This document shows positions 43,413 through 51,758 of a DNA stretch of 64,000 nucleotides, piece by piece (the first letter of the stretch is position 1; each line of letters starts with the position of its first letter). The DNA comes from Salinigranum marinum (GTDB taxonomy: Archaea > Halobacteriota > Halobacteria > Halobacteriales > Haloferacaceae): the NCBI RefSeq assembly GCF_024228675.1, contig NZ_CP100461.1, positions 3,531,398 to 3,595,397 on the forward strand, written 5' to 3'. The notes under the pieces are model-generated. The model worked only from the letters and a program-made list of their open reading frames with translations, ran no database searches and was not told the origin of the DNA. The position numbers were made by a program, and so were the translations under genes.

Positions 43413-43615
43413 GTGGGCGCGCACTACGGCCTCAGTTCCCATCCTCCCACCCGCGCGCCCGGCACACCCCACCGTTTACCTGCGGTGTGCGGCACCATCG
43501 AACGACGGTGCCGTCAGCGCTCCACCTCTCCCGGTCGCTCCCGTCAGCGGCGCACTGTCGCCGCCGTCGGGAGTGCCGATTCGCCCGCTCTCCGTGCACT
43601 CAACCGTCGTTTAGC
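43413..43615 (+). ncRNA. Candidate structured non-coding RNA
   Basis: Consecutive stems can be drawn. Stem 1 pairs GGGCGCGC 43415-43422 with GCGCGCCC 43453-43460. Stem 2 pairs GCACACC 43462-43468 with GGTGTGC 43484-43490. Stem 3 pairs GGCACC 43491-43496 with GGTGCC 43507-43512. Stem 4 is nested: CTCCCG 43538-43543 with CGGGAG 43568-43573, and inside it GCGGCG 43547-43552 with CGCCGC 43559-43564. I do not recognise RNase P or SRP RNA signatures. The 3' limit is a guess from the T-richer CGTCGTTTAGCC near 43605-43616. Confidence 0.5.
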
Positions 43616-43668
43616 CTCGATTCGGCTTCGTGACCGTCCCCGCGGCAGACGAACCGCGGGACCCCGTC

Positions 43669-44340
43669 TCAGGACGCCTCGGCGGCCTCGCCGAGCAGCG
43701 CCGTCTTGACCTCGTCGACCCCATCGAGGTCGATGATGAGTGCGAGCTGGTCACCCGCCTGTATCTCCGTCCCGGGCAGTGGGATCGTCATCTCCTCGCG
43801 GTTGTGGCTGTGCGCGTAGATCCGAGCTTTCGGCCCGAGATCGACCTCAGTGATGCGTTTGCCGACGACGGGCGCGTCGGCCGGAACGGTGACCGTCGAC
43901 AGCTGGAGACGCTCGGTGAGGTCGCCGAGCGCGTTGAAGTTCCCCCCGAGCAGCGCCGTCTTCGCCCCCGCCGCGCCGAGCCGTTCGGGGTAGATGACCT
44001 CGTCGACGTCCTCGGCGTACTGTTCGTAGATCTCCTCGCGGTAGTCCTCGCTGATCCGCATGACGGCGCGGCAGCCGAACTCCTTGCCGATCATGCAGGC
44101 CGCGAAGTTCACGTTCGGGTCGCCAGTCAATCCCCCGACGGCGTCTGCGTGTTCGATGTCGGCGCGCACGAGCACCGCCTCGTTGGAGCCGTCACCTTCG
44201 ACCACCTCGAACCCGGCTTTCTCGGCCCGCTCGACTTTCTGTTCGTCGTTCTCCACGACGAAGACGTCGTGACCCTCCTCGGAGAGCACACGCGCGGTCC
44301 GGGCACCGACGCGGCCGTACCCGACGATAACGAATCGCAT
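43669..44340 (-). CDS. TrkA-family potassium channel/transporter regulatory protein (RCK)
   Basis: The 223-residue protein has an N-terminal RCK_N Rossmann domain (MRFVIVGYGRVGARTARVL, then VVEND as the nucleotide-binding acidic end) and a C-terminal RCK_C domain (LQLSTVTVPADAPVVGKRI to LIIDLDGVD). Such proteins gate potassium transporters in response to NAD(H) or ATP. No transporter gene is adjacent. ATG 44340 is preferred to a GTG two codons upstream. Confidence 0.9.
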   Translation of the reverse strand: MRFVIVGYGRVGARTARVLSEEGHDVFVVENDEQKVERAEKAGFEVVEGDGSNEAVLVRADIEHADAVGGLTGDPNVNFAACMIGKEFGCRAVMRISEDYREEIYEQYAEDVDEVIYPERLGAAGAKTALLGGNFNALGDLTERLQLSTVTVPADAPVVGKRITEVDLGPKARIYAHSHNREEMTIPLPGTEIQAGDQLALIIDLDGVDEVKTALLGEAAEAS

Positions 44341-44464
44341 ACCCACGTGTACGCCGCCCCGAACTTAAAAGATGGACCCCGCACCCGTCGCCGACGGTCC
44401 CGACCTCGGACCGCTACCACGGGGCACGACAGGGTTTTTTCCTGGCGCCGCGTACAAGAGGCCC

Positions 44465-45085
44465 ATGATGGCAACTACCCACGCCCTCGCCGGCGTGGCA
44501 CTCGCCGTCGGCGTCTCGCTCGCCGTCCCCGAGGCCGGTGGGCTTCCGGTGGCCGCGGCGGCGCTCGGGGGGTTCTTCCCGGACTTCGACCTCACCGGCG
44601 ATCACCGCAAGACGCTGCACTTCCCGGTGTACTACACCGTCGCGGCCGTCGTCGCGGCCGCCGTCGCGACCGCCGTCACGACGACGGCGACGCTCGCAGT
44701 CGCGCTGTTTCTCGCCGCCGCCGCGCTCCACTCCGTGATGGACGCCGCCGGTGGAGGGCTTGAACCGCGCCCCTGGCTCGGTCGGTCGGACCGGGCGGTG
44801 TACGACCACGCCCGGCGGCGCTGGATCGCCCCACGGCGGTGGATCCGGTACGACGGCGCGCCCGAGGACCTGCTCCTCTGTGTCGCGCTCGCCGTGCCCG
44901 GCCTCGCGGTGCTCGACGGTCAGGGCCAACTCGCGATCGCCGCGGCGCTCGCGATCTCGACGCTGTACACGCTCGCCCGCAAGCCGCTCGTCGCGGTCGC
45001 CGATCGGGTCGTCCCGCGGATCCCACAGGACGTGTTCGACCGGCTCCCGGTCCGCGTCGTCTCGTTCGTCGCCGCCTACCGCTGA
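44465..45085 (+). CDS. Membrane-bound metal-dependent hydrolase (YdjM/DUF457-like)
   Basis: The 206-residue membrane protein begins MMATTHALAGVALAVGVSLA and has GGFFPDFDLTGDHRKTLHFPVYY and LHSVMDAAGGGLEPRPW. The His and Asp residues (HAL, PDFD, DHR, HSVMD) form the metal-ligand pattern of this family, placed near membrane helices. The reaction is unknown. Two adjacent ATGs (44465, 44468) are equally possible. Confidence 0.82.
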   Translation: MMATTHALAGVALAVGVSLAVPEAGGLPVAAAALGGFFPDFDLTGDHRKTLHFPVYYTVAAVVAAAVATAVTTTATLAVALFLAAAALHSVMDAAGGGLEPRPWLGRSDRAVYDHARRRWIAPRRWIRYDGAPEDLLLCVALAVPGLAVLDGQGQLAIAAALAISTLYTLARKPLVAVADRVVPRIPQDVFDRLPVRVVSFVAAYR

Positions 45086-45154
45086 TCATCGCTCGTTCTG
45101 CCGTCACCCGCAGACCCTCACTCGTTCTGGCGTCACCCGCCGACCGTGCCAACG

Positions 45155-45160
45155 TTTATC
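45155..45160 (+). promoter_or_regulatory. TATA-like box of the methyltransferase gene
   Basis: TTTATC is 25-30 nt before ATG 45185. It supports this ATG rather than an upstream GTG at 45146, which precedes the box. Confidence 0.5.
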
Positions 45161-45184
45161 GCTCGCCCGTCCGACTCCCTGGCC

Positions 45185-48100
45185 ATGCCTCCGGGGGGCG
45201 GCACAGACGGCATCGTGCGACTCGGCGAGGAGCTTCCCACGCGTGTCGGCGACTGTCGGGTCCGTCTCCGGACGCTGCCGCCCGACCACGCCCGGACGGG
45301 GACGTGGTTCGTGGAGTTCGTCGCCGGTGGCGCACGGACGACGCTCGTCCTCTCGGACGGGAGTGACCGCACGGAGGGTGATCCGGCGTCGGACGCCAGA
45401 CGGGCGGCCGTCGCCCTTGACGGGAGCTATCTGTACGGGGTCGTGACCGACGGGACGGTGCGAGTCAGGCGAATCGAGTGTCGGTCCGACCCCGGCCGCG
45501 ATCGGGCCGTCTGTACGGCCGTCCCGGTCGGTCGACTCCGGAGCGTCCTCGCGCTCGTCGCCTGGCGCGTCCGGACCGACACGGCCGTCTGCGACGCGGC
45601 GTTCGACGCACTCCGCCGGGCCGTCGAGCCGCTCGCGCGGGCTCGGCTGGACCACCGCCTCGAGGATCCGGCGTTCGCCGACCGGCTCCGCGACTCGCTG
45701 CGGGCCGCCGGGCCCGCTCCCGACGAGGTCGCGCTCGGCGCGGACGAACGGGCGGCGCTCGCGTCGCAGGCGAGTTGCCTGTTCGTCGACGCGCTCGTCG
45801 CGGGCCGCGACGGGCAGCCGACGGTCGCCGACGGCGTCACGGGGGAACGGTCCCGCTCGGCCTGGTCGGCGCTCGCGGCCCGGGTTCGTCACCGCGTCGA
45901 CGACCCGCTGTTCGATCCGGCGGAGACACCGCTGGCCGACGCCGCGCTCCGCCCGCCGCCGTCGGCCCCCGAGCCGGCGTTCGCCGCGGCCGTCGACGCG
46001 GTCGAGGCGACCCTGTCCGCGCTCGACGGGTCGGCGCTCTCGCGGTCGGCGTCGACCCTCGCGCGGCTGTTCGAGCGACTCGTCCCCGTCGACCGGCGCT
46101 GGCGCTGGGGACAGGTGTACACGCCGACGGCCGTCGCACGGCTCCTCGCCGACTGGGCGGTCGGTGGCGACGTGACCGCCACAGCGCGCGTGACCGCCGC
46201 CGCCGGAGCGACCGCCGCCGACGCGAAGGCAGACAGCGGCTCGGTTGACGTGGTGCTCGACCCCGCCTGCGGGACCGGGCGGCTCCTCCGCGCCGCCGTC
46301 GAGAGCTGTCGGGACCGCGGAGAGTCGCCGCCGGCGGTGTACGGCCGTGACGTGTTCGCGCTCCCGGCCGCGCTGGCGACCCGGTCGCTCCCCGACGGCG
46401 TCACCGCCGAGATCGCCGCGGGTGACTTCTTCGACTGCGTGCCCGCGGCGGCGGACGCCGAAGACCGGAGTCGGCGAAATGGTTCGGACGGACCGACGCG
46501 GGACGCGGCGTCCGACGACCCCACGCCACCCGACCCCCTCCCGCTCGCGGACGCCGTGCTCGTGAACCCGCCGTACACCCGGCGCGAGGCGCTGGACGAC
46601 GACTACGTGGCGTTCGTCCGCCGGGCGATCGCGTCCGGGGAGACCGTCGATCGGACGGCGGGGCTCGCGTCGTACTTCATCAGACACGCCGCCTCATTCC
46701 TCCGCGACGGCGGACGGATGGGGGTCGTCGTCGGGAGCTCCTGGCTCGACGCCGACTACGGTGCCGGCCTCAAATCGTTCCTCCTCGACACGTTCCGGAT
46801 CCGGGGGGTCGTCGGCGCGCCCCGCCACCACCTCGTCGACACCGCCGACGTCAACGCCGTGTTGTTGCTCCTCGAACGGACGGACGACGCCCGCGAACGC
46901 GACGACGGCCTCGTCTCGTTCGTCCGACTCCGCGCTCCGCCGGCGACGTTCCTCGACGGCGACGACGTCCTCGCGACGCTCCTCGACGGGGACGCCGCCG
47001 GCGACGCGGCGGCCGGCGAGGGGGACGGATCGGCTGACAGCCACGGCATCCCGGACGCCGAGGTCGTCCGCAGACGGCAGTCGACGCTCCGGCAGGCGGC
47101 CGCGGGCGACGGCCGAGCGCGGGCGTGTGGGGGTGAGACCGGACAGTGGGGGCGGTACGTGCGCGCCCCACGGGTGTACTGGACCGTCGCCGAGCGGTGC
47201 GGCGACCGGCTCGTCGACTTCCACGACCTCGACGCGGCCGGCTGGGCGCGGCTCTCGTACGGGACGCGTTCGGGCGCGCCGGACTTCTTCTACCTTCCCA
47301 ACCCGCACCACGACGTCGCCGTCGACGGCGACGCGCTCCGCGTCGTTCCGCGCGACGGGACCGGTCTCTCCGAACCTCGTCGCCTCCCACGACGGTACTG
47401 GATGCACGCGACGGACGACGCCGAACGGGGCCGCACGGACCGCCCCGACGGCTGGCGGCCGAACTACCTGTTGAAGCGCACGACGGGCGTCGACCGGCTC
47501 CGCTTCGACGTCGACGATCTCGACCTCGGTACGCAACTGCGGTACGTGCTGCGGTTCCCCGAGGCGCGCGACGACCTGGACCCGGCGGCGCGGGCGTACG
47601 TCGAGTGGGGAGAGCGACACGACGTGACCGACTGTCCTCACTGCCGACGCGCGAAGTCGTTCCCCGCCTACTGCTCCGGCAAGCGGTGGTACGACATCAC
47701 GGGACAGCTCACCCGGGGATCGCTGCTGCCGAACAAGGACGTCCACGCGACGCACGCTTACTGGGCCCCGTCGACGCCGCTGTGGGTCCACCAGTCGCTG
47801 TACGGCATCGACGCCGCGGATCCGCCCCTTCTGGCGGCGCTCGTGAACTCGACGCTCGGCCTGTTCCTGCTCGAACTCGCCGGGCGCGTCAGCCTCGGTG
47901 AAGGGGCGCTCGACCTGATGACCGGCGACCACCGCTCCGTCCCCGTCCCCGACCCTCGGACGGTCGACGTGGCCGCGAGAGACCGCCTCGTGGGCCGGTT
48001 CGAGACGGTCGCGTCGCGGCCGATCGGGTCGGTGTTCGAAGAGTGCGGCGCGCGGCGACGGGCTCACGTGTCGCTCGACGGCGTCCGAGCTGACAGGCGG

Positions 48101-48223
48101 GCCCTCGACGAGGCCGTGATGGGCGACCTGCTCGGGCTGTCAGCGGCGGTGCAGGCGGAGGTGTACCGGGGGCTCGTCGGGCTGGTCGACGACCGGCTGA
48201 CGAAGGCGGCGCGCGGGCGGTGA
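45185..48223 (+). CDS. Large orphan adenine-specific DNA methyltransferase (Eco57I/PglX-like)
   Basis: The 1012-residue protein has the methyltransferase motif I in VVLDPACGTGRLLRA (Asp359) and motif IV NPPY (Asn461), the N6-adenine type. The N-terminal 300 residues are unrecognised and I find no clear PD-(D/E)xK nuclease motif in them. The C-terminal 550 residues resemble a target-recognition region and contain a C-x2-C knuckle (Cys817, Cys820). The size matches type IIG/PglX enzymes, but no restriction, BREX or DISARM genes lie near it. It may be a solitary methylase or a single-gene restriction-modification enzyme with an unseen nuclease. Confidence 0.82.
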   Translation: MPPGGGTDGIVRLGEELPTRVGDCRVRLRTLPPDHARTGTWFVEFVAGGARTTLVLSDGSDRTEGDPASDARRAAVALDGSYLYGVVTDGTVRVRRIECRSDPGRDRAVCTAVPVGRLRSVLALVAWRVRTDTAVCDAAFDALRRAVEPLARARLDHRLEDPAFADRLRDSLRAAGPAPDEVALGADERAALASQASCLFVDALVAGRDGQPTVADGVTGERSRSAWSALAARVRHRVDDPLFDPAETPLADAALRPPPSAPEPAFAAAVDAVEATLSALDGSALSRSASTLARLFERLVPVDRRWRWGQVYTPTAVARLLADWAVGGDVTATARVTAAAGATAADAKADSGSVDVVLDPACGTGRLLRAAVESCRDRGESPPAVYGRDVFALPAALATRSLPDGVTAEIAAGDFFDCVPAAADAEDRSRRNGSDGPTRDAASDDPTPPDPLPLADAVLVNPPYTRREALDDDYVAFVRRAIASGETVDRTAGLASYFIRHAASFLRDGGRMGVVVGSSWLDADYGAGLKSFLLDTFRIRGVVGAPRHHLVDTADVNAVLLLLERTDDARERDDGLVSFVRLRAPPATFLDGDDVLATLLDGDAAGDAAAGEGDGSADSHGIPDAEVVRRRQSTLRQAAAGDGRARACGGETGQWGRYVRAPRVYWTVAERCGDRLVDFHDLDAAGWARLSYGTRSGAPDFFYLPNPHHDVAVDGDALRVVPRDGTGLSEPRRLPRRYWMHATDDAERGRTDRPDGWRPNYLLKRTTGVDRLRFDVDDLDLGTQLRYVLRFPEARDDLDPAARAYVEWGERHDVTDCPHCRRAKSFPAYCSGKRWYDITGQLTRGSLLPNKDVHATHAYWAPSTPLWVHQSLYGIDAADPPLLAALVNSTLGLFLLELAGRVSLGEGALDLMTGDHRSVPVPDPRTVDVAARDRLVGRFETVASRPIGSVFEECGARRRAHVSLDGVRADRRALDEAVMGDLLGLSAAVQAEVYRGLVGLVDDRLTKAARGR

Positions 48224-48263
48224 GTCGGCTGTTTGGCCGACTCACCGCCCGCGGATTCGCCTG

Positions 48264-48977
48264 CTAGAGGAAGTCGCCGGGATCGATGCTCGGACCGTCG
48301 CCGCCGTCGCCTTGATCACTGCTCCCGGTTGCGGCCCGGAACACCGCGGGGTCGCGGGTCTGGATCCACACGCGGCCTCGCCCGGAGAACTTCGAGACGA
48401 TGCCCTCGCCACCGAGCATCGTCGACTTGATGCTCCCGTCCTGTTCGCGGGAGACCGAGAGGCCGTCGGTCCACGCGATCAGGTGGTCGGTGTCGACGAT
48501 CGTCGCGTCGTCGGGGGTGACCTCGGTTTCGATGATGGAGCCGTACGCCGAGAGGAACGCCCGCCCCGAGAGTTCGAGGACGCGAAGGCTCCCCGAGGAG
48601 AAGAAGCCCCCGGCGTCGTTGAACGCGCTGGACCGCTCGACGGTCGACTCCCAGGCGAGGGTCGACCCCGAGTTGACCTTTATCGGACCGTCCTGCCCCA
48701 CGTCGACGCCGAACACGTCGCCGGGATGGTCGGGGGCCAGTGTGAGTTCTGCCCCGTCGGTCTCGGCCTCGAAGGCGTTCTCCACCAGGTCCTTGCTCGA
48801 ACTCACCGCCGACTTGATCATCCCGCCGATCCCGTCCCCGCCGCCGACCTCGGCGTCGGCGCGGACGCTCTCGCTCCGACTGATCATCGCTCCGGTCTCC
48901 GCCATGAGTCGGTCTCCCCGGTCCATCGTCGTCCGGAGCACCGCGTAGCTCGGGCCGTTCTCGATATTGTAGTCCAT
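48264..48977 (-). CDS. AIM24 / TIGR00266 family protein
   Basis: The 237-residue protein has the family beta-rich repeats: NGPSYAVLRTTMDRGDRLMAETGAMISRS near the start, DVGQDGPIKVNSGSTLAWESTVE, FFSSGSLRVLELSGRAFLSAYGSI, DDATIVDTDHLIAWTDGL and LGGEGIVSKFSGRGRVWIQTRD. AIM24 proteins are trimeric beta-barrels, often membrane-associated, with no defined reaction. The C-terminal Gly/Asp tail is haloarchaeal. Start ATG 48977. Convergent with the methyltransferase gene. Confidence 0.9.
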   Translation of the reverse strand: MDYNIENGPSYAVLRTTMDRGDRLMAETGAMISRSESVRADAEVGGGDGIGGMIKSAVSSSKDLVENAFEAETDGAELTLAPDHPGDVFGVDVGQDGPIKVNSGSTLAWESTVERSSAFNDAGGFFSSGSLRVLELSGRAFLSAYGSIIETEVTPDDATIVDTDHLIAWTDGLSVSREQDGSIKSTMLGGEGIVSKFSGRGRVWIQTRDPAVFRAATGSSDQGDGGDGPSIDPGDFL

Positions 48978-49128
48978 AGTATGATTTCGAATACCTGACT
49001 TTTTGTAAATACTTACCGGATACATCTCTGCCGAGGAGGTCGCTCAGCGGAACGCTGGGGGTGCGCGACGGGGATCAGCGCCCGACACCGTCTCGCGAGA
49101 GGCGCATGGACTGAACGAAGTGAAGGAC

Positions 49129-49190
49129 ATGCGCCGTCCGGGAATTGAACCACGGTCGCTCACTCCGTTCGCTCTCTGATTCAATTCCCG
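49129..49190. repeat. Palindrome with a copy of the tRNA-Gly 3' end
   Basis: The 23-nt segment at 49129-49151 repeats the tRNA-Gly 3' end (49227-49249) perfectly in the same orientation. It includes CGGGAATTGAA (49139-49149), which pairs with TTCAATTCCCG at 49180-49190 across a GAGCG-type core. The layout matches the element after tRNA-Ser. It could be an integration footprint or a haloarchaeal repeat built from T-arm sequence. Confidence 0.65.
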
Positions 49191-49228
49191 AGAGTGCATC
49201 CGCCCGTCACGTCCGTTCCTCGCAGGAT

Positions 49229-49298
49229 GCGCCGTCCGGGAATTGAACCCGGGCTATTGGCTTGGGAAGCCAATGTCCTACCACTGGACCAACGGCGC
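49229..49298 (-). tRNA. tRNA-Gly (anticodon CCC)
   Basis: Read on the minus strand, the 70-nt cloverleaf has a 7-bp acceptor stem (GCGCCGT/ACGGCGC), a D arm with AGTGGTA, the anticodon loop TTCCCAA (anticodon CCC) between TTGGC and GCCAA, and the T arm CCGGGTTCAATTCCCGG. No CCA is encoded and no intron is present. A minus-strand AT-rich stretch (CTATTTTCAAG, about 49335-49345) may be its promoter. It is followed by a palindrome carrying a copy of its 3' end. Confidence 0.96.
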
Positions 49299-49444
49299 GT
49301 GGTGGAGCATGAGTCACTATCAGACCGCCGTACTTGAAAATAGCGCTTCGGCCGACCGGCGGGCTCGGACGCGGAACTGAGCGCACGTCCATCGCGCGAT
49401 CGTGAGACGTGGATATTAGTCGCTCCCGCCGGTATCGACGAACG

Positions 49445-50278
49445 ATGAGTCAGGACACGTCCGTTCTCCGCGACACCGCACCGCTCGACCTCCGACTCTC
49501 CGAAGCGGAACTCGACGCGACGCGCGAGCACGTCGTCGACTTCGTCCGCGGCGTTGTCGACGACGCCGAGGCCGACGGCGCGGTCATCGGACTCTCGGGC
49601 GGGATCGACTCGACGACGACGGCCGCGGTCGCGGTCGAGGCGCTCGGTTCTGACGGCGTTCACGGCCTCGTGATGCCGAGCGAGGTGAACACCGACGAGA
49701 ACATGAGCGACGCCGAGCGCGTCGCCGAACGCCTGGGGATCGAGTACGACGTCGTCGACATCAACCCGATCGCCGACGCGGTGTTCGACGCCTACCCCGA
49801 CGCGACCGAAAGCCGGATGGCGGCCGGCAACGTCCGCGTTCGGCTCCGGGGGGTGCTCAACTACTTCGTCGCCAACCACGAGAACCGGGTCGTCCTCGGG
49901 ACCGGAAACCGAAGCGAGGCGCTGACGGGCTACTTCACCAAGTACGGTGATCAGGCGGTCGACTGCAACCCGATCGGCAACCTCTACAAACAGCAGGTCC
50001 GCCAGCTCGCCGCCGCGCTCGGCCTTCCGCACGACTTGGTGATGAAGACACCCTCCGCGGAGATGTGGCTCGGCCAGACTGACGAGGAGGAGATGGGCCT
50101 CGACTACGACACGCTCGACGCGATCCTCGCGCTCCACGTCGACGGCCCGCTGTCGAAGATGGCGACCGTCCGCGAGCTCGGCGTCGAGCCCGCGCAGGTG
50201 GAGCGGGTCGTCGACCTCTACGAACAGAGCGCGCACAAACGACGCATGCCGCCGGCCCCCGAGCCGCTGTTCCGATGA
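49445..50278 (+). CDS. nadE: NAD+ synthase
   Basis: Makes NAD from nicotinic acid adenine dinucleotide, ATP and ammonia. The 277-residue protein has the PP-loop GLSGGIDSTTTAAVA, NVRVRLRGVLNYF, VVLGTGNRSEALTGYFTKYGD and the C-terminal KTPSAEMWLGQTDEEEMG. No glutaminase domain, so it uses ammonia. ATG 49445 follows a GGATATTAGTC stretch at -30. Confidence 0.95.
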   Translation: MSQDTSVLRDTAPLDLRLSEAELDATREHVVDFVRGVVDDAEADGAVIGLSGGIDSTTTAAVAVEALGSDGVHGLVMPSEVNTDENMSDAERVAERLGIEYDVVDINPIADAVFDAYPDATESRMAAGNVRVRLRGVLNYFVANHENRVVLGTGNRSEALTGYFTKYGDQAVDCNPIGNLYKQQVRQLAAALGLPHDLVMKTPSAEMWLGQTDEEEMGLDYDTLDAILALHVDGPLSKMATVRELGVEPAQVERVVDLYEQSAHKRRMPPAPEPLFR

Positions 50279-50291
50279 GTTCGCGTCGGGT

Positions 50292-50933
50292 TCAGGCGGC
50301 CGTGACGACGATGCGGACGTGGTCGCCCTGTGACCCCGCCGCCGCGGCGTCCTGTGCACCCTGGAGGACGTACGTCGAGGGGTCGACGGGCTGACCGTCG
50401 ACCGTCACCGAGACGGCGTACTCGGAGTCGCCGTCGCGGTAGGTCGTCCCGTCGAACGTGACGGACGTTTCGGTGACCTCGATCCCGAGCGAGGCCATCG
50501 CCCACTCCAGCGTGACGCCCTGTGCGTGCCCGTGCCACACCTGTCCGTCGCCACCTTCGAAGTGGAAGGCGTTCGCCTGGAGCTGGTACTCCTCGCGCGA
50601 GAAGTCGACGCGGTCGCCGAGGACGACCATCTCCATCGTGCCGTGGGAGTGGGCCGCTCCGACGTTCGACGGCGTCCGGGCCGCGTCGCCCCCCGTGTCG
50701 GGCGACGACCCGCCGAGAAAGAACGTGACCACGACGACGATGCCGACGACGGCGACCGCGAGCCCCCCGAGCAGGAGCGCCGTGTTCGAGCCGCCGTCGT
50801 CCCCGTCGCCGCCGAGTTGGGCGAGCCGGCGTTCGTCGACCGAGCCGAACTCTGCCGGGTGGTCGTCGCGAAGATGTTCGAGCGAAGCGACCTCCGTGTC
50901 GAACGATTCCGCACAGTGAGGACAGTCGCGCAT
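50292..50933 (-). CDS. Membrane protein with N-terminal C2H2-type zinc finger and extracellular domain
   Basis: The 213-residue protein opens with MRDCPHCAESFDTEVASLEHLRDDH, a C2H2-like finger (Cys4, Cys7, His20, His25), then one membrane helix (about 52-72) and a Gly/Asp-rich domain of about 140 residues that should be outside the cell (DRVDFSREEYQLQANAFHFEGGDGQVWHG). No family recognised. The topology, zinc finger in the cytoplasm and folded domain outside, is unusual. Confidence 0.7.
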   Translation of the reverse strand: MRDCPHCAESFDTEVASLEHLRDDHPAEFGSVDERRLAQLGGDGDDGGSNTALLLGGLAVAVVGIVVVVTFFLGGSSPDTGGDAARTPSNVGAAHSHGTMEMVVLGDRVDFSREEYQLQANAFHFEGGDGQVWHGHAQGVTLEWAMASLGIEVTETSVTFDGTTYRDGDSEYAVSVTVDGQPVDPSTYVLQGAQDAAAAGSQGDHVRIVVTAA

Positions 50934-50963
50934 GCCGGCCGTCAGGAGGCCGAGAATAAAGAG

Positions 50964-51698
50964 CTACGCGTCGTCGCGACCGCCGTCGCCGGCGCTCTCC
51001 GAGTCCGCCGCGCGGGAGGCCGCGATGTCGTCGACGTGTGCCCGGTGGAGGTCGCCGAACGCCGCCGCCTCGGCGCGCTCTTGGCTCTCGCGGTCGTCCC
51101 GGGAGCGCACGCGTTCCTTGACGACGGCGAGTGCGTCCGGCGCGCCCGCGGCGAGGTCGGCGGCGATCCGCCGCGGGTCGTCGACGACGCGGGAGACGAG
51201 CCCCATCCGGAGGGCCTCGTCGGCGTCGACGACGCGGCCCGAAAGCGCGAAGTCGAGCGCCTCGCCCTCGCCGACGACACGCGGGAGGCGGACCGTCCCG
51301 CCCCAGGCACCGAACAGACCGAACCGAACGCCGGGTTCGGCGAACGTGGCGTCGGGCGTGGCGATCCGAAGGTCGCAGGCGAGCGCGAGTTCGACACCGC
51401 CACCCCGGGCCGCGCCGTCGACGCCCGCGACGACGACCGACTCGCTCGCTTCGAGCGCGCGTGCGACGCGCTGGCCGTGGCGGGCGAACGCCGCCGGGTC
51501 GTCGAGCGTCGAGACGGCGTCGAGATCCGCGCCCGCACAGAAACCCGGCCCGGCCCCGTGGAGGTAGACGACCGGCACGTCGGCGTCGACGACGGCCGCC
51601 TCCAGCGCGTCGAGATCGGACGGGCGAAGGGCGTTGCGGCGCTCCGGCCGCGAGAGCGTGACGGTTCGGACGGCGTCGTCTTCGGTGGTTTCGATCAT
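50964..51698 (-). CDS. Enoyl-CoA hydratase/isomerase family protein
   Basis: The 244-residue crotonase-fold protein has LSRPERRNALR, GAGPGFCAGADLDAV (oxyanion hole) and the second oxyanion element ARGGGVELALACDLRIATPDATFAEPGVRFGLFGAWGGTVRL. The catalytic Glu positions of true hydratases (usually AALNGxxxGGG...EF/E) are partly altered, so it could be an isomerase or hydrolase. Start ATG 51698; a TTG five codons upstream is less likely. Divergent from the next gene. Confidence 0.85.
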   Translation of the reverse strand: MIETTEDDAVRTVTLSRPERRNALRPSDLDALEAAVVDADVPVVYLHGAGPGFCAGADLDAVSTLDDPAAFARHGQRVARALEASESVVVAGVDGAARGGGVELALACDLRIATPDATFAEPGVRFGLFGAWGGTVRLPRVVGEGEALDFALSGRVVDADEALRMGLVSRVVDDPRRIAADLAAGAPDALAVVKERVRSRDDRESQERAEAAAFGDLHRAHVDDIAASRAADSESAGDGGRDDA

Positions 51699-51758
51699 GC
51701 CGTCCGATGTCAAGCGCTTTCCAAAGGTCTTTGGCTCTCCCGTCGCTACCCTCGGTTA

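Larger units (their letters stand above)
43202..43668. other. 467-nt region without protein genes; contains the structured RNA candidate
   Basis: Open frames here are short, Ser/Arg/Pro-rich and mutually overlapping. The plus strand carries a TATA-like GGATTTAAG at 43382-43390 and then a chain of hairpins (43415-43573), described as a separate ncRNA candidate. The left part is the probable promoter region of the minus-strand PIN pair. Confidence 0.5.

Noticed and set aside
43413-43615. Structured region as RNase P RNA or SRP RNA
   Set aside because: I do not find the conserved RNase P core motifs or the SRP helix 8 sequence (GGAAGGGAGCAG type) on either strand.
45146-45184. Longer methyltransferase starting at GTG 45146
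   Set aside because: The TATA-like TTTATC (45155-45160) would lie inside the gene, and ATG 45185 has the right spacing.
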